Assembly: GCA_903864505.1 (NCBI GenBank)
Contig: CAIPGC010000288.1
Location: 1 to 63,459 of the forward strand
Length of the DNA: 63,459 nt
DNA from: an uncultured beta proteobacterium
Lineage (GTDB): Bacteria > Pseudomonadota > Gammaproteobacteria > Burkholderiales > Burkholderiaceae_C
Direction: 5' to 3'
Shown here piece after piece: positions 1 through 8,227 of the stretch (position 1 is the first letter of the stretch; each line of letters opens with the position of its first letter). A model generated the notes under the pieces. That model was not told the origin of the DNA. It was given only the letters and a program-made list of their open reading frames with translations, and did no database searches. The translations under genes were made by a program, and so were the position numbers.

Positions 1-829
1 TATCATGGATGACCTGCTGGATCCGGTGTATGGAGTTCTGGAAACACCCCGGTTTGATTTCTCGGTGGAAGTCACCGGGCCACTGGTGGCGGATGTGCTC
101 GCTAGCATGGTGCAGTTTTGGCGTCGGTTGCTACTGACGCGACAGATGGAACAATGGAAATTTCAGAACGCACGCAAGTCGTGGGAGTCTGAAGGGGATG
201 CCTTGACCCGGTCATTGGAAGGGATTGGACAACAATCAGGCGAAGTCGGTCATGGTGCACTTGCGGCGCTGGTGCTGCGTGACAATGTTCGAAACCGCAC
301 ACGCATTGAGCGCGCATACCGCAAGGCCATTGCGAACGCGCGCCACGAGGTTGTCATCGCCAACGCATATTTCCTGCCGGGCGGAAAGTTGCGACGGGCC
401 TTGATCCACGCGGCAAAGCGTGGCGTGCGGGTGTGTTTGCTGATTCAGGGCCGCTACGAGTATTTCATGCAGTACCACGCCGCCCGGCCGGTCTTGCTGG
501 CCTTGCTCAATGCGGGAGTGGAAATTCACGAGTACCGTGTCGGGTTCTTGCACGCCAAAGTGGCAGTGGTGGACGGGCATTGGGCGACGGTGGGTTCGTC
601 CAATCTGGATCCTTTGAGTCTCCTGCTGGCACGCGAGGCCAATGTCGTGGTGGAAGATGCTGCTTTTGCCACCGACTTACGCCAGCGCCTGCAGTTTGCG
701 CTGGACACCCAGAGCATTGCGCTCGATGTTGCTCAGTACTCGGCACGCCCATGGATGCAGCACGTGCTGGACTGGCTGGCCTACGGTCTGATGCGGGTAT
801 TGCTGTTTGTCACTGGCCGACGCTATTGA
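1..829 (+). CDS. clsB: Cardiolipin synthase B-like phospholipase D family protein, 3' part
   Basis: Membrane phospholipid synthesis enzyme of the phospholipase D superfamily that builds cardiolipin from phosphatidyl precursors. Only the C-terminal two thirds (about 274 residues) are in the window; the frame is open to the left edge, so the ATG at 5 is probably internal. The second HKD signature is clear (HAKVAVVDG, then GSSNLDPLSLL), and a hydrophobic stretch near the C terminus fits membrane attachment. E. coli ClsB is about 413 residues, so roughly 140 residues should lie upstream. The stop codon region lies inside a copy of the dispersed repeat described at 821. ClsA or ClsC types are less likely from the C-terminal sequence but cannot be excluded on a partial gene. 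Confidence 0.85.
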   Translation, partial: IMDDLLDPVYGVLETPRFDFSVEVTGPLVADVLASMVQFWRRLLLTRQMEQWKFQNARKSWESEGDALTRSLEGIGQQSGEVGHGALAALVLRDNVRNRTRIERAYRKAIANARHEVVIANAYFLPGGKLRRALIHAAKRGVRVCLLIQGRYEYFMQYHAARPVLLALLNAGVEIHEYRVGFLHAKVAVVDGHWATVGSSNLDPLSLLLAREANVVVEDAAFATDLRQRLQFALDTQSIALDVAQYSARPWMQHVLDWLAYGLMRVLLFVTGRRY

Positions 830-868
830 TTTAGTAGCTGGTGACGCAAATAGTACGCGGCTTTTGCG
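821..868 (+). repeat. Dispersed ~50-bp repeat, copy 1 (overlaps clsB stop)
   Basis: Copy of the family defined by GCT at position 1, AGC 14 bases later, a TGCGCA-like core and a second GCT near 39. Here GCT is at 822, AGCTGG at 836, ACGCAA replaces the core, and GCT is at 860, one base short of the usual phase. The TGA stop of the cardiolipin synthase (827-829) falls within it. Confidence 0.55.
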
Positions 869-906
869 CAATAACCCTGTTTGTCAAAGGCTGGTAGTAT
901 TCCCGC

Positions 907-1632
907 ATGTTAATGAAAACGCATAGCAACATGAACCCAACCATTGCCGACGAGGGTACGCCGGTTTCCGTGAAGATACGGGAGCGCTTACTGAAGGCCC
1001 GCAAGCGCTTTCATGCCAACGACAACATCGCCGATTTCATTGAACCAGGTGAACTGGAAAAGTTGCTCGATGAAGTCGAAGACAAGATGATGGGGGTTTT
1101 GTCCAGTCTGGTGATCGACACCGAACACGACCATAACACCGACAACACTGCCCGGCGAGTCGCCAAGATGTATGTCAACGAGGTGTTTCGTGGTCGCTAT
1201 GTCCATGGTCCAAACATCACCGAGTTTCCCAATGCCGAGCACCTTAACGAATTGATGATTGTTGGGCCTATCACGGTGCGCAGTGCCTGCAGTCACCATT
1301 TCTGCCCGGTCATTGGGAAGATCTGGATTGGGGTGTTACCCAACGAACACACCAATGTCATTGGTTTGTCCAAATATGCACGCTTGGCCGAATGGGTCAT
1401 GGGCCGACCCCAGATTCAGGAGGAGGCCGTGGTGCAACTGGCGGATTTGATTCAGGAAAAAACCCAGCCCGACGGACTGGCGATCGTTATGGAGGCCAGC
1501 CACTATTGCATGGCCTGGCGTGGCGTCAAGGATATGGACAGCAAAATGATCAATTCGGTCATGCGTGGCGTGTTCTTGAAAGACCCCAACCTGCGCCGCG
1601 AATTCTTGTCCCTGATTCCACGGAAAGGCTAA
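907..1632 (+). CDS. folE: GTP cyclohydrolase I
   Basis: Converts GTP to 7,8-dihydroneopterin triphosphate, the first step of tetrahydrofolate and pterin synthesis, in the cytoplasm. The 241-residue protein has the family core: zinc ligands in ACSHHFC (C128, H131) and C201 in HYCMAWRG, and the substrate-site region around NEHTNVIGLSK. The start is uncertain: ATGs at 907, 913 and 931 are in frame and none has a convincing ribosome binding site, while strong similarity begins near SVKIRERL. A BLUF photoreceptor gene starts 5 bases after the stop, so the two are probably cotranscribed. Confidence 0.95.
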   Translation: MLMKTHSNMNPTIADEGTPVSVKIRERLLKARKRFHANDNIADFIEPGELEKLLDEVEDKMMGVLSSLVIDTEHDHNTDNTARRVAKMYVNEVFRGRYVHGPNITEFPNAEHLNELMIVGPITVRSACSHHFCPVIGKIWIGVLPNEHTNVIGLSKYARLAEWVMGRPQIQEEAVVQLADLIQEKTQPDGLAIVMEASHYCMAWRGVKDMDSKMINSVMRGVFLKDPNLRREFLSLIPRKG

Positions 1633-1637
1633 ACCCT

Positions 1638-2060
1638 ATGTTGGTACGTTTGCTTTATGCCAGCCGCGCTGTGGACCCCAGTGCCAGTGCGATCGAAGAC
1701 ATCCTGGCCAAGGCGCGCCAGTACAACCCAACCTGTGGTATTACCGGCATTCTTTGCTACGGCGGGGGCATCTTTCTTCAGGCCATTGAGGGCGGCCGCA
1801 TGCCGGTGAGTGATTTGTATGGTCATATTCAGAAGGACGTGCGCCACAAGGACGTGGTGCTGCTGCATTACGAAGAAATCAGCGAGCGGCGCTTTGGTGG
1901 CTGGACGATGGGTCAGGTCAATATGAGCAAGATCAACGCCAGTATTTTGCTCAAATATGCCGAAAAACCGGAGCTTGATCCTTACTCTGTATCCGGTAAG
2001 GTTTCTTTGGCGTTGCTCGAAGAGTTGATGGCCACCGCCTCAATCATCGGGCGTGCCTGA
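1638..2060 (+). CDS. BLUF-domain blue-light sensor protein
   Basis: Short (140 residues) flavin-binding photoreceptor consisting essentially of one BLUF domain, which binds FAD and changes hydrogen bonding around it on blue-light absorption. The key residues are visible: Tyr7 in LLYASRA, Asn30 in QYNPTCGITG, Gln48 in IFLQAIEG and Trp89 in FGGWTMG. There is no fused output domain (no EAL, GGDEF or cyclase), so it must signal through a partner protein. The ATG at 1638 is preceded by GAAAGG about 9 bases upstream and follows folE by 5 bases. The frame is open further upstream within folE, but the BLUF fold starts exactly at this ATG. Confidence 0.9.
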   Translation: MLVRLLYASRAVDPSASAIEDILAKARQYNPTCGITGILCYGGGIFLQAIEGGRMPVSDLYGHIQKDVRHKDVVLLHYEEISERRFGGWTMGQVNMSKINASILLKYAEKPELDPYSVSGKVSLALLEELMATASIIGRA

Positions 2061-2115
2061 ATCGCGCCTCCCGGAGCATAGCGGCCAAAGAAATCCAGGG
2101 GGACGCGCGATTCGC

Positions 2116-2955
2116 CTAGTTTCCGGGGCGTTGGATTACGGCTTGTTCGATTTTGAGCGCTAGTTGTGCAATGGCCAGGGCAGCGGGGCAACTTGGCGAT
2201 GCTTGCATCAGCAGTTGCCGGCGCATGATTGCCTGGCGCACAGTGGGGTCGGCCGGAATGTCACCCATGTGCACCAACTTGACCGGGCGACCGGGATCGG
2301 TGGTCACAAAGCGGTCCAGCACCTGCTGCAACTGCAAGGTGATGGCCCGACCATCACCCAGGCGCGCTGTCTGGTTAATGACCATCCGGATTGTCTGGCG
2401 TTTCTGCTGCCCTACCAGGACCTTGATGGTGGCATAAGCGTCGGTCAACGAGGTGGGTTCGGGCGTTGCAACGACGATGACTTCGGAGGCCAGTGATACG
2501 GCAAAAAGTACCACATCGGATATACCTGCACCGGTATCGAGCAATACAACGTCGTAATGCGGAACCAGGCCGGCCATGATGCGCAGAAAGTCGTCACGCA
2601 CCTCAGGTGTCAGGCGCGAATATTCCACCATGCCCGAACCCGCTAGTAGGACCGAAAACCCGCCTGGCGCACGAATGATGGCTTCTTCAAGCTTTGCCTT
2701 GCCGGTAAATACATCGTGCAAGGTAATTTTTGGGTACAGATTGAGCACGACATCCAGATTGGCCAGGCCCAGGTCGGCATCAAGCACCAGAACCCGTTGT
2801 CCAAGTTTGGCCAATGCCGCAGCCAGATTGGCCGAGACGAAAGTCTTGCCCACACCGCCCTTGCCACTGGTTACAGCGACCACCTTGCCTAGGGGCTTGA
2901 GCGGGATTAACGGGTCCGCTTGCTTGGTTTCAGTGGGATTGGGAGCGTCAGACAT
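2116..2955 (-). CDS. MinD/ParA-family ATPase (FlhG/FleN-like)
   Basis: Deviant Walker A ATPase of 279 residues. The N terminus carries SGKGGVGKT (about residues 31-39), followed by VLVLDADLGLANLDV and the Walker B-like VVLLDTGAG. These features match the MinD, FlhG/FleN and related ATPases that position flagella or other polar structures. No minC, minE or flagellar gene is in the window, so the cargo is unknown; FlhG-like is preferred over MinD because of the neighbour and the absence of the min operon. The ATG at 2955 overlaps the stop of the diguanylate cyclase gene by one base (TGATG), so the two are translationally coupled. Confidence 0.8.
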   Translation of the reverse strand: MSDAPNPTETKQADPLIPLKPLGKVVAVTSGKGGVGKTFVSANLAAALAKLGQRVLVLDADLGLANLDVVLNLYPKITLHDVFTGKAKLEEAIIRAPGGFSVLLAGSGMVEYSRLTPEVRDDFLRIMAGLVPHYDVVLLDTGAGISDVVLFAVSLASEVIVVATPEPTSLTDAYATIKVLVGQQKRQTIRMVINQTARLGDGRAITLQLQQVLDRFVTTDPGRPVKLVHMGDIPADPTVRQAIMRRQLLMQASPSCPAALAIAQLALKIEQAVIQRPGN

Positions 2956-3773
2956 CAATTGACCCTTTGCATGGCACCGTTGGCAGAGCCGCCTGACAGA
3001 TCGCCGGAAACGTTTTCAATCCACGCCGGATCCCCCAGCGCGAGGTGCCCGAACAGTAAATTCTTTTCTTCGGCACTGACAAAAATTTCTTGTTGCTGGT
3101 CCAGAAATACGCGGTTGCGTCCTTCTCGCTTGGCGCGGTACAACTGCACATCGGCGCGCTCAGTCCACAACGCAGTGGTTGAGCGCACCCACTCGGGCGC
3201 ATAGGCCCCCCCAATGCTGACGGTAACTTTCAAGGTGACACCCGGTGAAACCTGGGTCACCAGCGCCTCAATGGTCTCGCGGATCCGTTCGGCGACCGTG
3301 GCTCCGAACGAAGTGTGACAACTGGGCAAAATCACGGCGAATTCCTCGCCCCCATAGCGTGCAACCGTGTCCATAGGTCGCACACATTTGCTAAGGCATT
3401 TGGCTACCACCTGCAGTACCGTGTCACCAGCCTGGTGGCCGTAGGTGTCGTTGACTTTCTTGAAGTGGTCGATGTCAAGCATCAATAACAATGCAGGCTC
3501 GCCCGAGCGCGCCACGACATCGATTGCGCGCTCCAATACTGTTCGAAAGTGGCGACGGTTGGCCAGCCCCGTGAGCGGGTCCTTGAGTGACAACTCACAC
3601 AATCCGTTAATGATTCCCTGCAGGTACTCGGTGGCCGATTCTTCAACCGGTGCGAGCGCCACGGTCATCGCATGGTCAAGCAGCGCGCGTGCATCACCTA
3701 ACTGCAGCTTTTGCAATTCAATATGGGTGCTTGAAGACAGGGATGCCACGGCTTGGTCGGAAGTTGGTCGCAT
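2955..3773 (-). CDS. GGDEF-domain diguanylate cyclase
   Basis: Makes cyclic di-GMP from two GTP. The 272-residue protein has an N-terminal helical region (about 1-60) without a recognisable sensor, then a complete GGDEF domain. The active site reads GGEEF (141-145), the metal and substrate region DIDHFKKVNDTYGH is intact, and RPMD (132-135) five residues before GGEEF is a canonical product-inhibition I-site. There are no transmembrane segments, so it is probably cytosolic. About 50 residues follow the GGDEF core. It is coupled by a one-base overlap to a MinD-like ATPase, suggesting c-di-GMP output tied to cell-pole or motility control. Confidence 0.9.
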   Translation of the reverse strand: MRPTSDQAVASLSSSTHIELQKLQLGDARALLDHAMTVALAPVEESATEYLQGIINGLCELSLKDPLTGLANRRHFRTVLERAIDVVARSGEPALLLMLDIDHFKKVNDTYGHQAGDTVLQVVAKCLSKCVRPMDTVARYGGEEFAVILPSCHTSFGATVAERIRETIEALVTQVSPGVTLKVTVSIGGAYAPEWVRSTTALWTERADVQLYRAKREGRNRVFLDQQQEIFVSAEEKNLLFGHLALGDPAWIENVSGDLSGGSANGAMQRVN

Positions 3774-3797
3774 AAAGTCTAACAGGTACAGTACCCC

Positions 3798-4556
3798 TTA
3801 AAACTCAGAGTTACCCGCACAAACGGGGCAGTTGGGGTTGTGTGACATGCGAACTTCAGTCCACTCCATGCTGCGTGCATTGAGCATTAACAAGCGCCCG
3901 GCAAGCGTTTGCCCAATCCCGGCCAGTACCTTGAGGGCTTCAGCCGCCTGGGTGGTGCCAATCATTCCCACCAGTGGTGCAAACACCCCCATGGTGGCAC
4001 AGCGTGTTTCTTCCAGTGATTCGTCGGGCGGGAACACGCACGCATAGCAAGGGAAATGTTTCGAGCGCGCGTCGTATACGCTGATTTGCCCGTCAAAGCC
4101 GATGGCGGCCCCGGAGACCAGCGGCTTGCCATGGCGGACGCAGGCAGCATTGACGGCGTGGCGGGTGGCAAAGTTGTCGCAACAATCGAGCACCACATCG
4201 GCCAGAGGAACGTGCTCCTCCAGAAAAACGCTAGTGGCGCGGGCGTTGATTGCCGACACCTGTACCAGAGGATTGAGTTGGTGCAGGGTCCGCGCGGCCG
4301 AGTCAACTTTGGGCGAGCCCACACTGCAGGTCTGGTGGACAATCTGGCGTTGAAGGTTGGTCAGATCGACCGTGTCATGGTCGACCAGTGTGATGTGCCC
4401 CACGCCAGCACAAGCCAAGTACATCGACACGGGTGAGCCCAGTCCTCCGGCACCAATGACCAGTGCGTGTCCCTGCACGATCCGGGTCTGGCCCTCAATA
4501 CCTATGTCATCGAGCAGGATGTGGCGCGAATAGCGCAGCAGTTCGTCATCCTGCAT
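3798..4556 (-). CDS. moeB: Molybdopterin-synthase adenylyltransferase (HesA/MoeB/ThiF family)
   Basis: E1-like enzyme that adenylates the C-terminal glycine of a small sulfur carrier (MoaD or ThiS type). The 252 residues include the nucleotide-binding GAGGLGSP, the conserved DLTNLQRQ region, DCCDNFATR, and two zinc-binding CxxC pairs (CYAC near 173 and CPVC near the C terminus). No rhodanese domain is fused. It starts 6 bases after ctpA on the same strand, a linkage common in Burkholderiales. MoeB is relevant here because two molybdenum-type formate dehydrogenases are encoded later in the window, but a ThiF role cannot be ruled out from sequence alone. Confidence 0.85.
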   Translation of the reverse strand: MQDDELLRYSRHILLDDIGIEGQTRIVQGHALVIGAGGLGSPVSMYLACAGVGHITLVDHDTVDLTNLQRQIVHQTCSVGSPKVDSAARTLHQLNPLVQVSAINARATSVFLEEHVPLADVVLDCCDNFATRHAVNAACVRHGKPLVSGAAIGFDGQISVYDARSKHFPCYACVFPPDESLEETRCATMGVFAPLVGMIGTTQAAEALKVLAGIGQTLAGRLLMLNARSMEWTEVRMSHNPNCPVCAGNSEF

Positions 4557-4562
4557 GGTGCA

Positions 4563-5999
4563 TCAATTCTCTTTGACCTCTTCCTTGCGCTCAACCTGTG
4601 TCTTGCTCACCAGCACGGCCTTGCCCTTGAGTTGGTTGATTGCCTGTGCCAGTTGAAAGTCCTTTTCCGATCCGAATTCGGGTGGGCGTCGTTCGGACAC
4701 CGGCTTCTTGGACTCTTCCTCCAAGCGTTTGAGTGCTTCCTCCCGCGCCTTTTCCCGGGTCTCGTCCTTGACTTCTTCACCCTGACCGCTACCTAGGTGT
4801 TTGCCCAGGTCGGCTTCGCGCATGCGCAGGGCGGCGAACGGACTGCCTTCTTCGGTGTCATCCACCATCACGTCGGGCACGATGCCTTTGGCCTGGATCG
4901 ATTTCCCGCTGGGTGTGTAATAGCGCGAAGTGGTGATCTTCAAGCCAGTATCCGGACCAAGGGGTCTGAAAGTTTGCACCGAGCCCTTGCCAAACGTCTG
5001 GCTGCCCATGATGGTCGCGCGCTTGTGGTCCTGCAACGCACCGGCCACAATCTCGCTGGCCGATGCGGAGCCCTCATTGACCAGAACGATGAGCGGAACC
5101 TTCTTCAAGGCAGCGGGCAGAAGCTTCAATGGATCCGTTCCGTCACGTCCCAGGTAGTCGCGTACGGCGGCCTTTAGCACCTGCTTGCTGTCAGGGGTTT
5201 GCCCATTGGTGGACACCACGGTCACATTTTCCGGAAGAAAAGCGGCCGACACGGCGACCGCCGCATTGAGCAGGCCGCCAGGATCATTACGCAGGTCGAG
5301 CACCAACCCCTTCATGCGCGGGCTTTCCTTGTAAATTTCGTCGATCTTGCGGGAAAAATCTTCTACCGTCCGTTCCTGGAACTGGCTGATTCGAATCCAT
5401 GCATAGCCCGGTTCAACTACCTTGGCGCGAACCGACTGCTGCTTGATCTCTTCACGCACAATGTTGACCGTAAAAGTCCGGTTTTCATCCTTGCGAAATA
5501 TGGTGAGAACCACTTTGGTGTTGGGTTCGCCACGCATGCGCTTGACTGCATCGTTGAGTGTCAGGCCCTTTACTGCCGTGTCATCGACGCGGGTGATGAG
5601 GTCGTTCGTCTTCAGCCCTGCGCGGAATGCGGGCGAGCCTTCTATGGGAGACACCACTTTGACGAGGCCATCCTCCTGAGTGATTTCAATGCCAACCCCG
5701 ACAAACTTGCCCGAGGTGCCTTCCTTGAATTCCTTGAAGGATTTCTTGTCGAAGTACTGGGAATGCGGATCCAGACTGGCCACCATTCCGGAAATGGCCT
5801 CGGTTATCAGTTTTTTCTCATCGACTGGCTCGACATAGTCGCTCTTGACCATGCCGAACACAGCCGCCAGTTGCTGTAGTTCCTCCAGCGGCAGTGGGGC
5901 CAGCGTGTTGCGCGCCACGGTCTGGAGCGAAACAGTGGTCAGCGCCCCGGCGATCACGCCCAAGCCCACCCATCCTGCAATTTTCAGTTTGTGATCCAT
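4563..5999 (-). CDS. ctpA: Carboxy-terminal processing protease, S41 family
   Basis: Periplasmic, membrane-anchored tail-specific protease of 478 residues. An N-terminal hydrophobic segment (about 8-27) acts as signal or anchor. A PDZ domain lies at about 95-170, and the S41 catalytic domain follows. The catalytic dyad is visible as Ser313 in GSASASE and Lys338 in TFGKGS, spaced 25 residues as usual. The C-terminal 70 residues are charged and probably flexible. It lies downstream of gpmA and just upstream of moeB on the same strand. Likely roles are processing of exported proteins and cell-wall enzymes; the specific substrates are not predictable. Confidence 0.92.
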   Translation of the reverse strand: MDHKLKIAGWVGLGVIAGALTTVSLQTVARNTLAPLPLEELQQLAAVFGMVKSDYVEPVDEKKLITEAISGMVASLDPHSQYFDKKSFKEFKEGTSGKFVGVGIEITQEDGLVKVVSPIEGSPAFRAGLKTNDLITRVDDTAVKGLTLNDAVKRMRGEPNTKVVLTIFRKDENRTFTVNIVREEIKQQSVRAKVVEPGYAWIRISQFQERTVEDFSRKIDEIYKESPRMKGLVLDLRNDPGGLLNAAVAVSAAFLPENVTVVSTNGQTPDSKQVLKAAVRDYLGRDGTDPLKLLPAALKKVPLIVLVNEGSASASEIVAGALQDHKRATIMGSQTFGKGSVQTFRPLGPDTGLKITTSRYYTPSGKSIQAKGIVPDVMVDDTEEGSPFAALRMREADLGKHLGSGQGEEVKDETREKAREEALKRLEEESKKPVSERRPPEFGSEKDFQLAQAINQLKGKAVLVSKTQVERKEEVKEN

Positions 6000-6077
6000 A
6001 TGGTTTCCAGTGCCGGTTCAATATACACCTTGGAGATAGTTTTTCGCGCCCAGTTCCTCGGGTATCCACCGTCTTTT

Positions 6078-6821
6078 TCAGGCTTTACCCTGGGCTGCCA
6101 CAGCGGCGGCGGCTTTGGCGGCGGCTTCTGCATCGCCAAGGTAGTAATGGCGAATCGGCTTGAGGCCGGCATCGAGTTCATAGACGAGGGGAATCCCGTT
6201 GGGGATATTCAGCCCGACGATGTCGTCGTCAGAGATGTTGTCCAGGTACTTGACCAGAGCGCGAATGGAGTTGCCATGCGCGGCGACAAGCAAGCGCTGG
6301 CCGGTGGTGATGGCCGGTGCCATGGATTCGTTCCAGAACGGCATCACACGTGCTACCGTGTCTTTGAGGCATTCGGTCAGAGGCACCTGCTCAGAGTGCA
6401 ACTTGGCGTAACGCAGGTCGGAGCGCTCGCAGCGTGTGTCACCCGGGTCCAGTGCCGGCGGTGGTGCGTCGTAGCTGCGCCGCCATTGCAACACTTGAGC
6501 GTCCCCATACTGCTTGGCCATATCAGCCTTGTTGAGCCCCTGCAATGCTCCGTAGTGGCGCTCATTGAGGCGCCACGAATGCACTACCGGGAGCCAGGTG
6601 CGGTCCATTTCGTCCAGGCAATGCCACAGGGTACGGGTGGCGCGTTTGAGCACGCTGGTGTAGGCCATATCGAATTCGTATCCGTCTGCCTTGAGCAGTC
6701 GGCCGGAATTCTTGGCCTGGTCCACGCCGGTGGGTGTTAGATCGACATCGGTCCAGCCGGTGAAGCGATTTTCGAGGTTCCAGGTGGATTCGCCGTGGCG
6801 AACGAGAACGAGTTTGTACAT
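6078..6821 (-). CDS. gpmA: 2,3-bisphosphoglycerate-dependent phosphoglycerate mutase
   Basis: Glycolytic and gluconeogenic enzyme interconverting 2- and 3-phosphoglycerate. The 247-residue protein begins [12 protein letters not shown], with the phospho-histidine in RHGE, and carries [17 protein letters not shown] and the second histidine in [12 protein letters not shown]. The start at 6821 is chosen because the family begins at this methionine; an in-frame extension upstream is not conserved-looking. The C terminus is alanine-rich (about 20 residues). It heads a minus-strand run with ctpA and moeB and is divergent from the rhodanese gene. Confidence 0.95.
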   Translation of the reverse strand: MYKLVLVRHGESTWNLENRFTGWTDVDLTPTGVDQAKNSGRLLKADGYEFDMAYTSVLKRATRTLWHCLDEMDRTWLPVVHSWRLNERHYGALQGLNKADMAKQYGDAQVLQWRRSYDAPPPALDPGDTRCERSDLRYAKLHSEQVPLTECLKDTVARVMPFWNESMAPAITTGQRLLVAAHGNSIRALVKYLDNISDDDIVGLNIPNGIPLVYELDAGLKPIRHYYLGDAEAAAKAAAAVAAQGKA

Positions 6822-6922
6822 GGTGTTGGGTGGGTGCAGGGTTGAAATCGGCCTTTTCGGCACGAATACAGACTGCATTCTAAAATGGAGGGCTGTCTGG
6901 TGGGAAACTAACAAGGAACAAA

Positions 6923-7333
6923 GTGTCGAAATTTATTATGGATAACTGGATGTTGATCTCGATTGCAATCGCTTCGGGGGGTATGTTGTTTTGGCCGGTG
7001 CTGCAGGGCGCAGTCACTGCTGGCCTCAACCCCGCCTCCGCGGTGCAGTTGATCAACCGTGAAAAGGCGGTGGTTGTCGATGTGTGCGAGCCCGGTGAAT
7101 TTGCGGCGGGGCATGTGGGCGGAGCCAAGAATGTGCCGCTGGGTGAGTTGGAGAGCAAGCTTGCCAGTGTGGTCAAGAACAAGGCGGTTCCTCTCATTCT
7201 GGTGTGCCAGTCGGGAGCGCGCTCGGGTCGGGCGGTAGCCATTGCGAAAAAATTGGGATACGAGCAAGCCCAGTCGCTCGGTGGTGGTTTGTCCAGTTGG
7301 CGCGCGGCCAACTTGCCGGTTGAAAAGGGTTGA
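6923..7333 (+). CDS. Membrane-anchored single-domain rhodanese
   Basis: A 136-residue protein with one N-terminal transmembrane segment (about 9-28) followed by a single rhodanese domain. The active-site cysteine is Cys95 in [11 protein letters not shown], and [16 protein letters not shown] is the conserved N-terminal half of the fold. The family handles sulfane sulfur or thiol chemistry; the acceptor is unknown. A GTG start at 6923 is preferred because AAGGA lies 5 bases upstream; an ATG at 6938 is the alternative. It is followed by a glutaredoxin 3 bases later, so both probably form a redox operon. Confidence 0.88.
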   Translation: MSKFIMDNWMLISIAIASGGMLFWPVLQGAVTAGLNPASAVQLINREKAVVVDVCEPGEFAAGHVGGAKNVPLGELESKLASVVKNKAVPLILVCQSGARSGRAVAIAKKLGYEQAQSLGGGLSSWRAANLPVEKG

Positions 7334-7336
7334 AGC

Positions 7337-7597
7337 ATGCAAGCCGTCAAGATGTACACCACGGCCGTTTGTCCCTATTGCGTTCAGGCCAAGCGTGTGT
7401 TGCAGACCAAAGGGGTGATGCAGATTGAGGAAATCCGGGTAGATGCCCATCCGCAGGAGCGTTTGAGGATGATGGAAATCACCGGGCGGCGTACGGTGCC
7501 GCAGATCTTCATTGGAGACACCCATGTGGGGGGCTGCGATGATCTAATGGCGCTGGATAGCCAGGGCGGATTGCTGCCGTTGCTCAATGCGGCCTAA
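7337..7597 (+). CDS. grxC: Glutaredoxin 3
   Basis: Small (86 residues) dithiol glutaredoxin with the active site CPYC at 12-15, the glutathione-binding TVPQIFI (cis-proline) and the GGCDDL motif near 72. It reduces protein disulfides and glutathione mixed disulfides in the cytoplasm. It sits 3 bases after the rhodanese gene and is followed by an intergenic hairpin and secB, an order common in betaproteobacteria. Confidence 0.95.
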   Translation: MQAVKMYTTAVCPYCVQAKRVLQTKGVMQIEEIRVDAHPQERLRMMEITGRRTVPQIFIGDTHVGGCDDLMALDSQGGLLPLLNAA

Positions 7598-7599
7598 CT

Positions 7600-7629
7600 T
7601 TTAGACTGGGTTTTGCGGCCTGAGATAAT
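7600..7629 (+). promoter_or_regulatory. Candidate sigma70 promoter ahead of secB
   Basis: TTTAGA at 7600-7605 and GATAAT at 7624-7629 are separated by 18 bases, a reasonable sigma70 match directly after grxC. It would give secB its own promoter. The call rests only on motif match and spacing. Confidence 0.35.
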
Positions 7630-7657
7630 CGGGCGGCTTTGCATTTATAGATTGTTG

Positions 7658-7688
7658 GCCCACCCACTTTTGGTGTGGGCTTTGTTTT
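7658..7688 (+). terminator. Hairpin with T-run between grxC and secB
   Basis: GCCCAC (7658-7663) can pair with GTGGGC (7675-7680), followed by TTTGTTTT (7681-7688). It looks like the rho-independent terminator of the rhodanese-grxC unit. It ends 18 bases before the secB start, so if the upstream promoter at 7600 is real it lies in the secB leader. Confidence 0.6.
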
Positions 7689-7706
7689 ACTTTGAAAGAG
7701 ATTTTC

Positions 7707-8162
7707 ATGGCTGACCAAGAACCCGTATTCCAGATTCAACGCGTTTACCTGAAAGAGGCGTCGCTGGAGCAACCCAATTCGCCAGCCATTCTGCTGGAAC
7801 AAGAACAGCCCGCGGTGGATATTCAATTGGGCGTGCAGGCCAACCCCGTGGCGGAAGGCATTTTTGAAGTTTGCGTGACCGCCACGGTGCATACCAAAAT
7901 CAAGGAAAAGACTGTTTTCCTGGTGGAGACCAAACAGGCCGGAATTTTTGAGATTCGCAATGTTCCCGAGGAACAACTCGGTCAAATCCTAGGAATTGCG
8001 TGCCCGCAAATCGTATACCCGTACCTGCGTGGTAATGTCGCTGACATGATTCAGCGCGGCGGCTTCCCGCCAGTGCATCTGACCGAGATCAACTTCCAGG
8101 CGATGTTCGAACAGCAGCAAGTTGAGGCTGCGAGTGCGTCCAGCGGCAGCTTGCCACAATAA
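7707..8162 (+). CDS. secB: Protein-export chaperone SecB
   Basis: Tetrameric cytosolic chaperone that keeps precursors unfolded and hands them to SecA for Sec-dependent export. The 151-residue protein has the family landmarks [17 protein letters not shown] near the N terminus and [19 protein letters not shown] in the C-terminal half, with a short polar tail. The ATG at 7707 is chosen because GAAAGAG lies 7 bases upstream and the family starts with MADQ-like residues; an in-frame TTG at 7692 is rejected. Confidence 0.97.
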   Translation: MADQEPVFQIQRVYLKEASLEQPNSPAILLEQEQPAVDIQLGVQANPVAEGIFEVCVTATVHTKIKEKTVFLVETKQAGIFEIRNVPEEQLGQILGIACPQIVYPYLRGNVADMIQRGGFPPVHLTEINFQAMFEQQQVEAASASSGSLPQ

Positions 8163-8184
8163 TTCACTGGCAAAAAATGCTTCC

Positions 8185-8227
8185 AGGCCCAGTCGCTATT
8201 GCGTAAGGCGCTATGAAAATTATAGTA
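8185..8227 (-). repeat. Dispersed ~50-bp repeat, copy 2 (spans gpsA start)
   Basis: Reverse-oriented copy. On the plus strand it reads AGGCCCAG, then TTGCGTAAGGCGCTAT, closely parallel to the radC copy (GGCCCCCG, then TTGCGTGAGGCGCTAT). Internal phase is within one base of the consensus. The gpsA ATG at 8213 lies inside it. Confidence 0.5.

Noticed and set aside
881-900. TTGTCA and TAGTAT as a folE promoter
   Set aside because: The two boxes are only 8 bases apart, too close for sigma70.
2141-2190. Possible further copy of the dispersed repeat in the MinD-like gene (TTGTGCAAT)
   Set aside because: Element spacings are off by one or more and an extra two bases are needed to align; the residues are normal for the family's C terminus.
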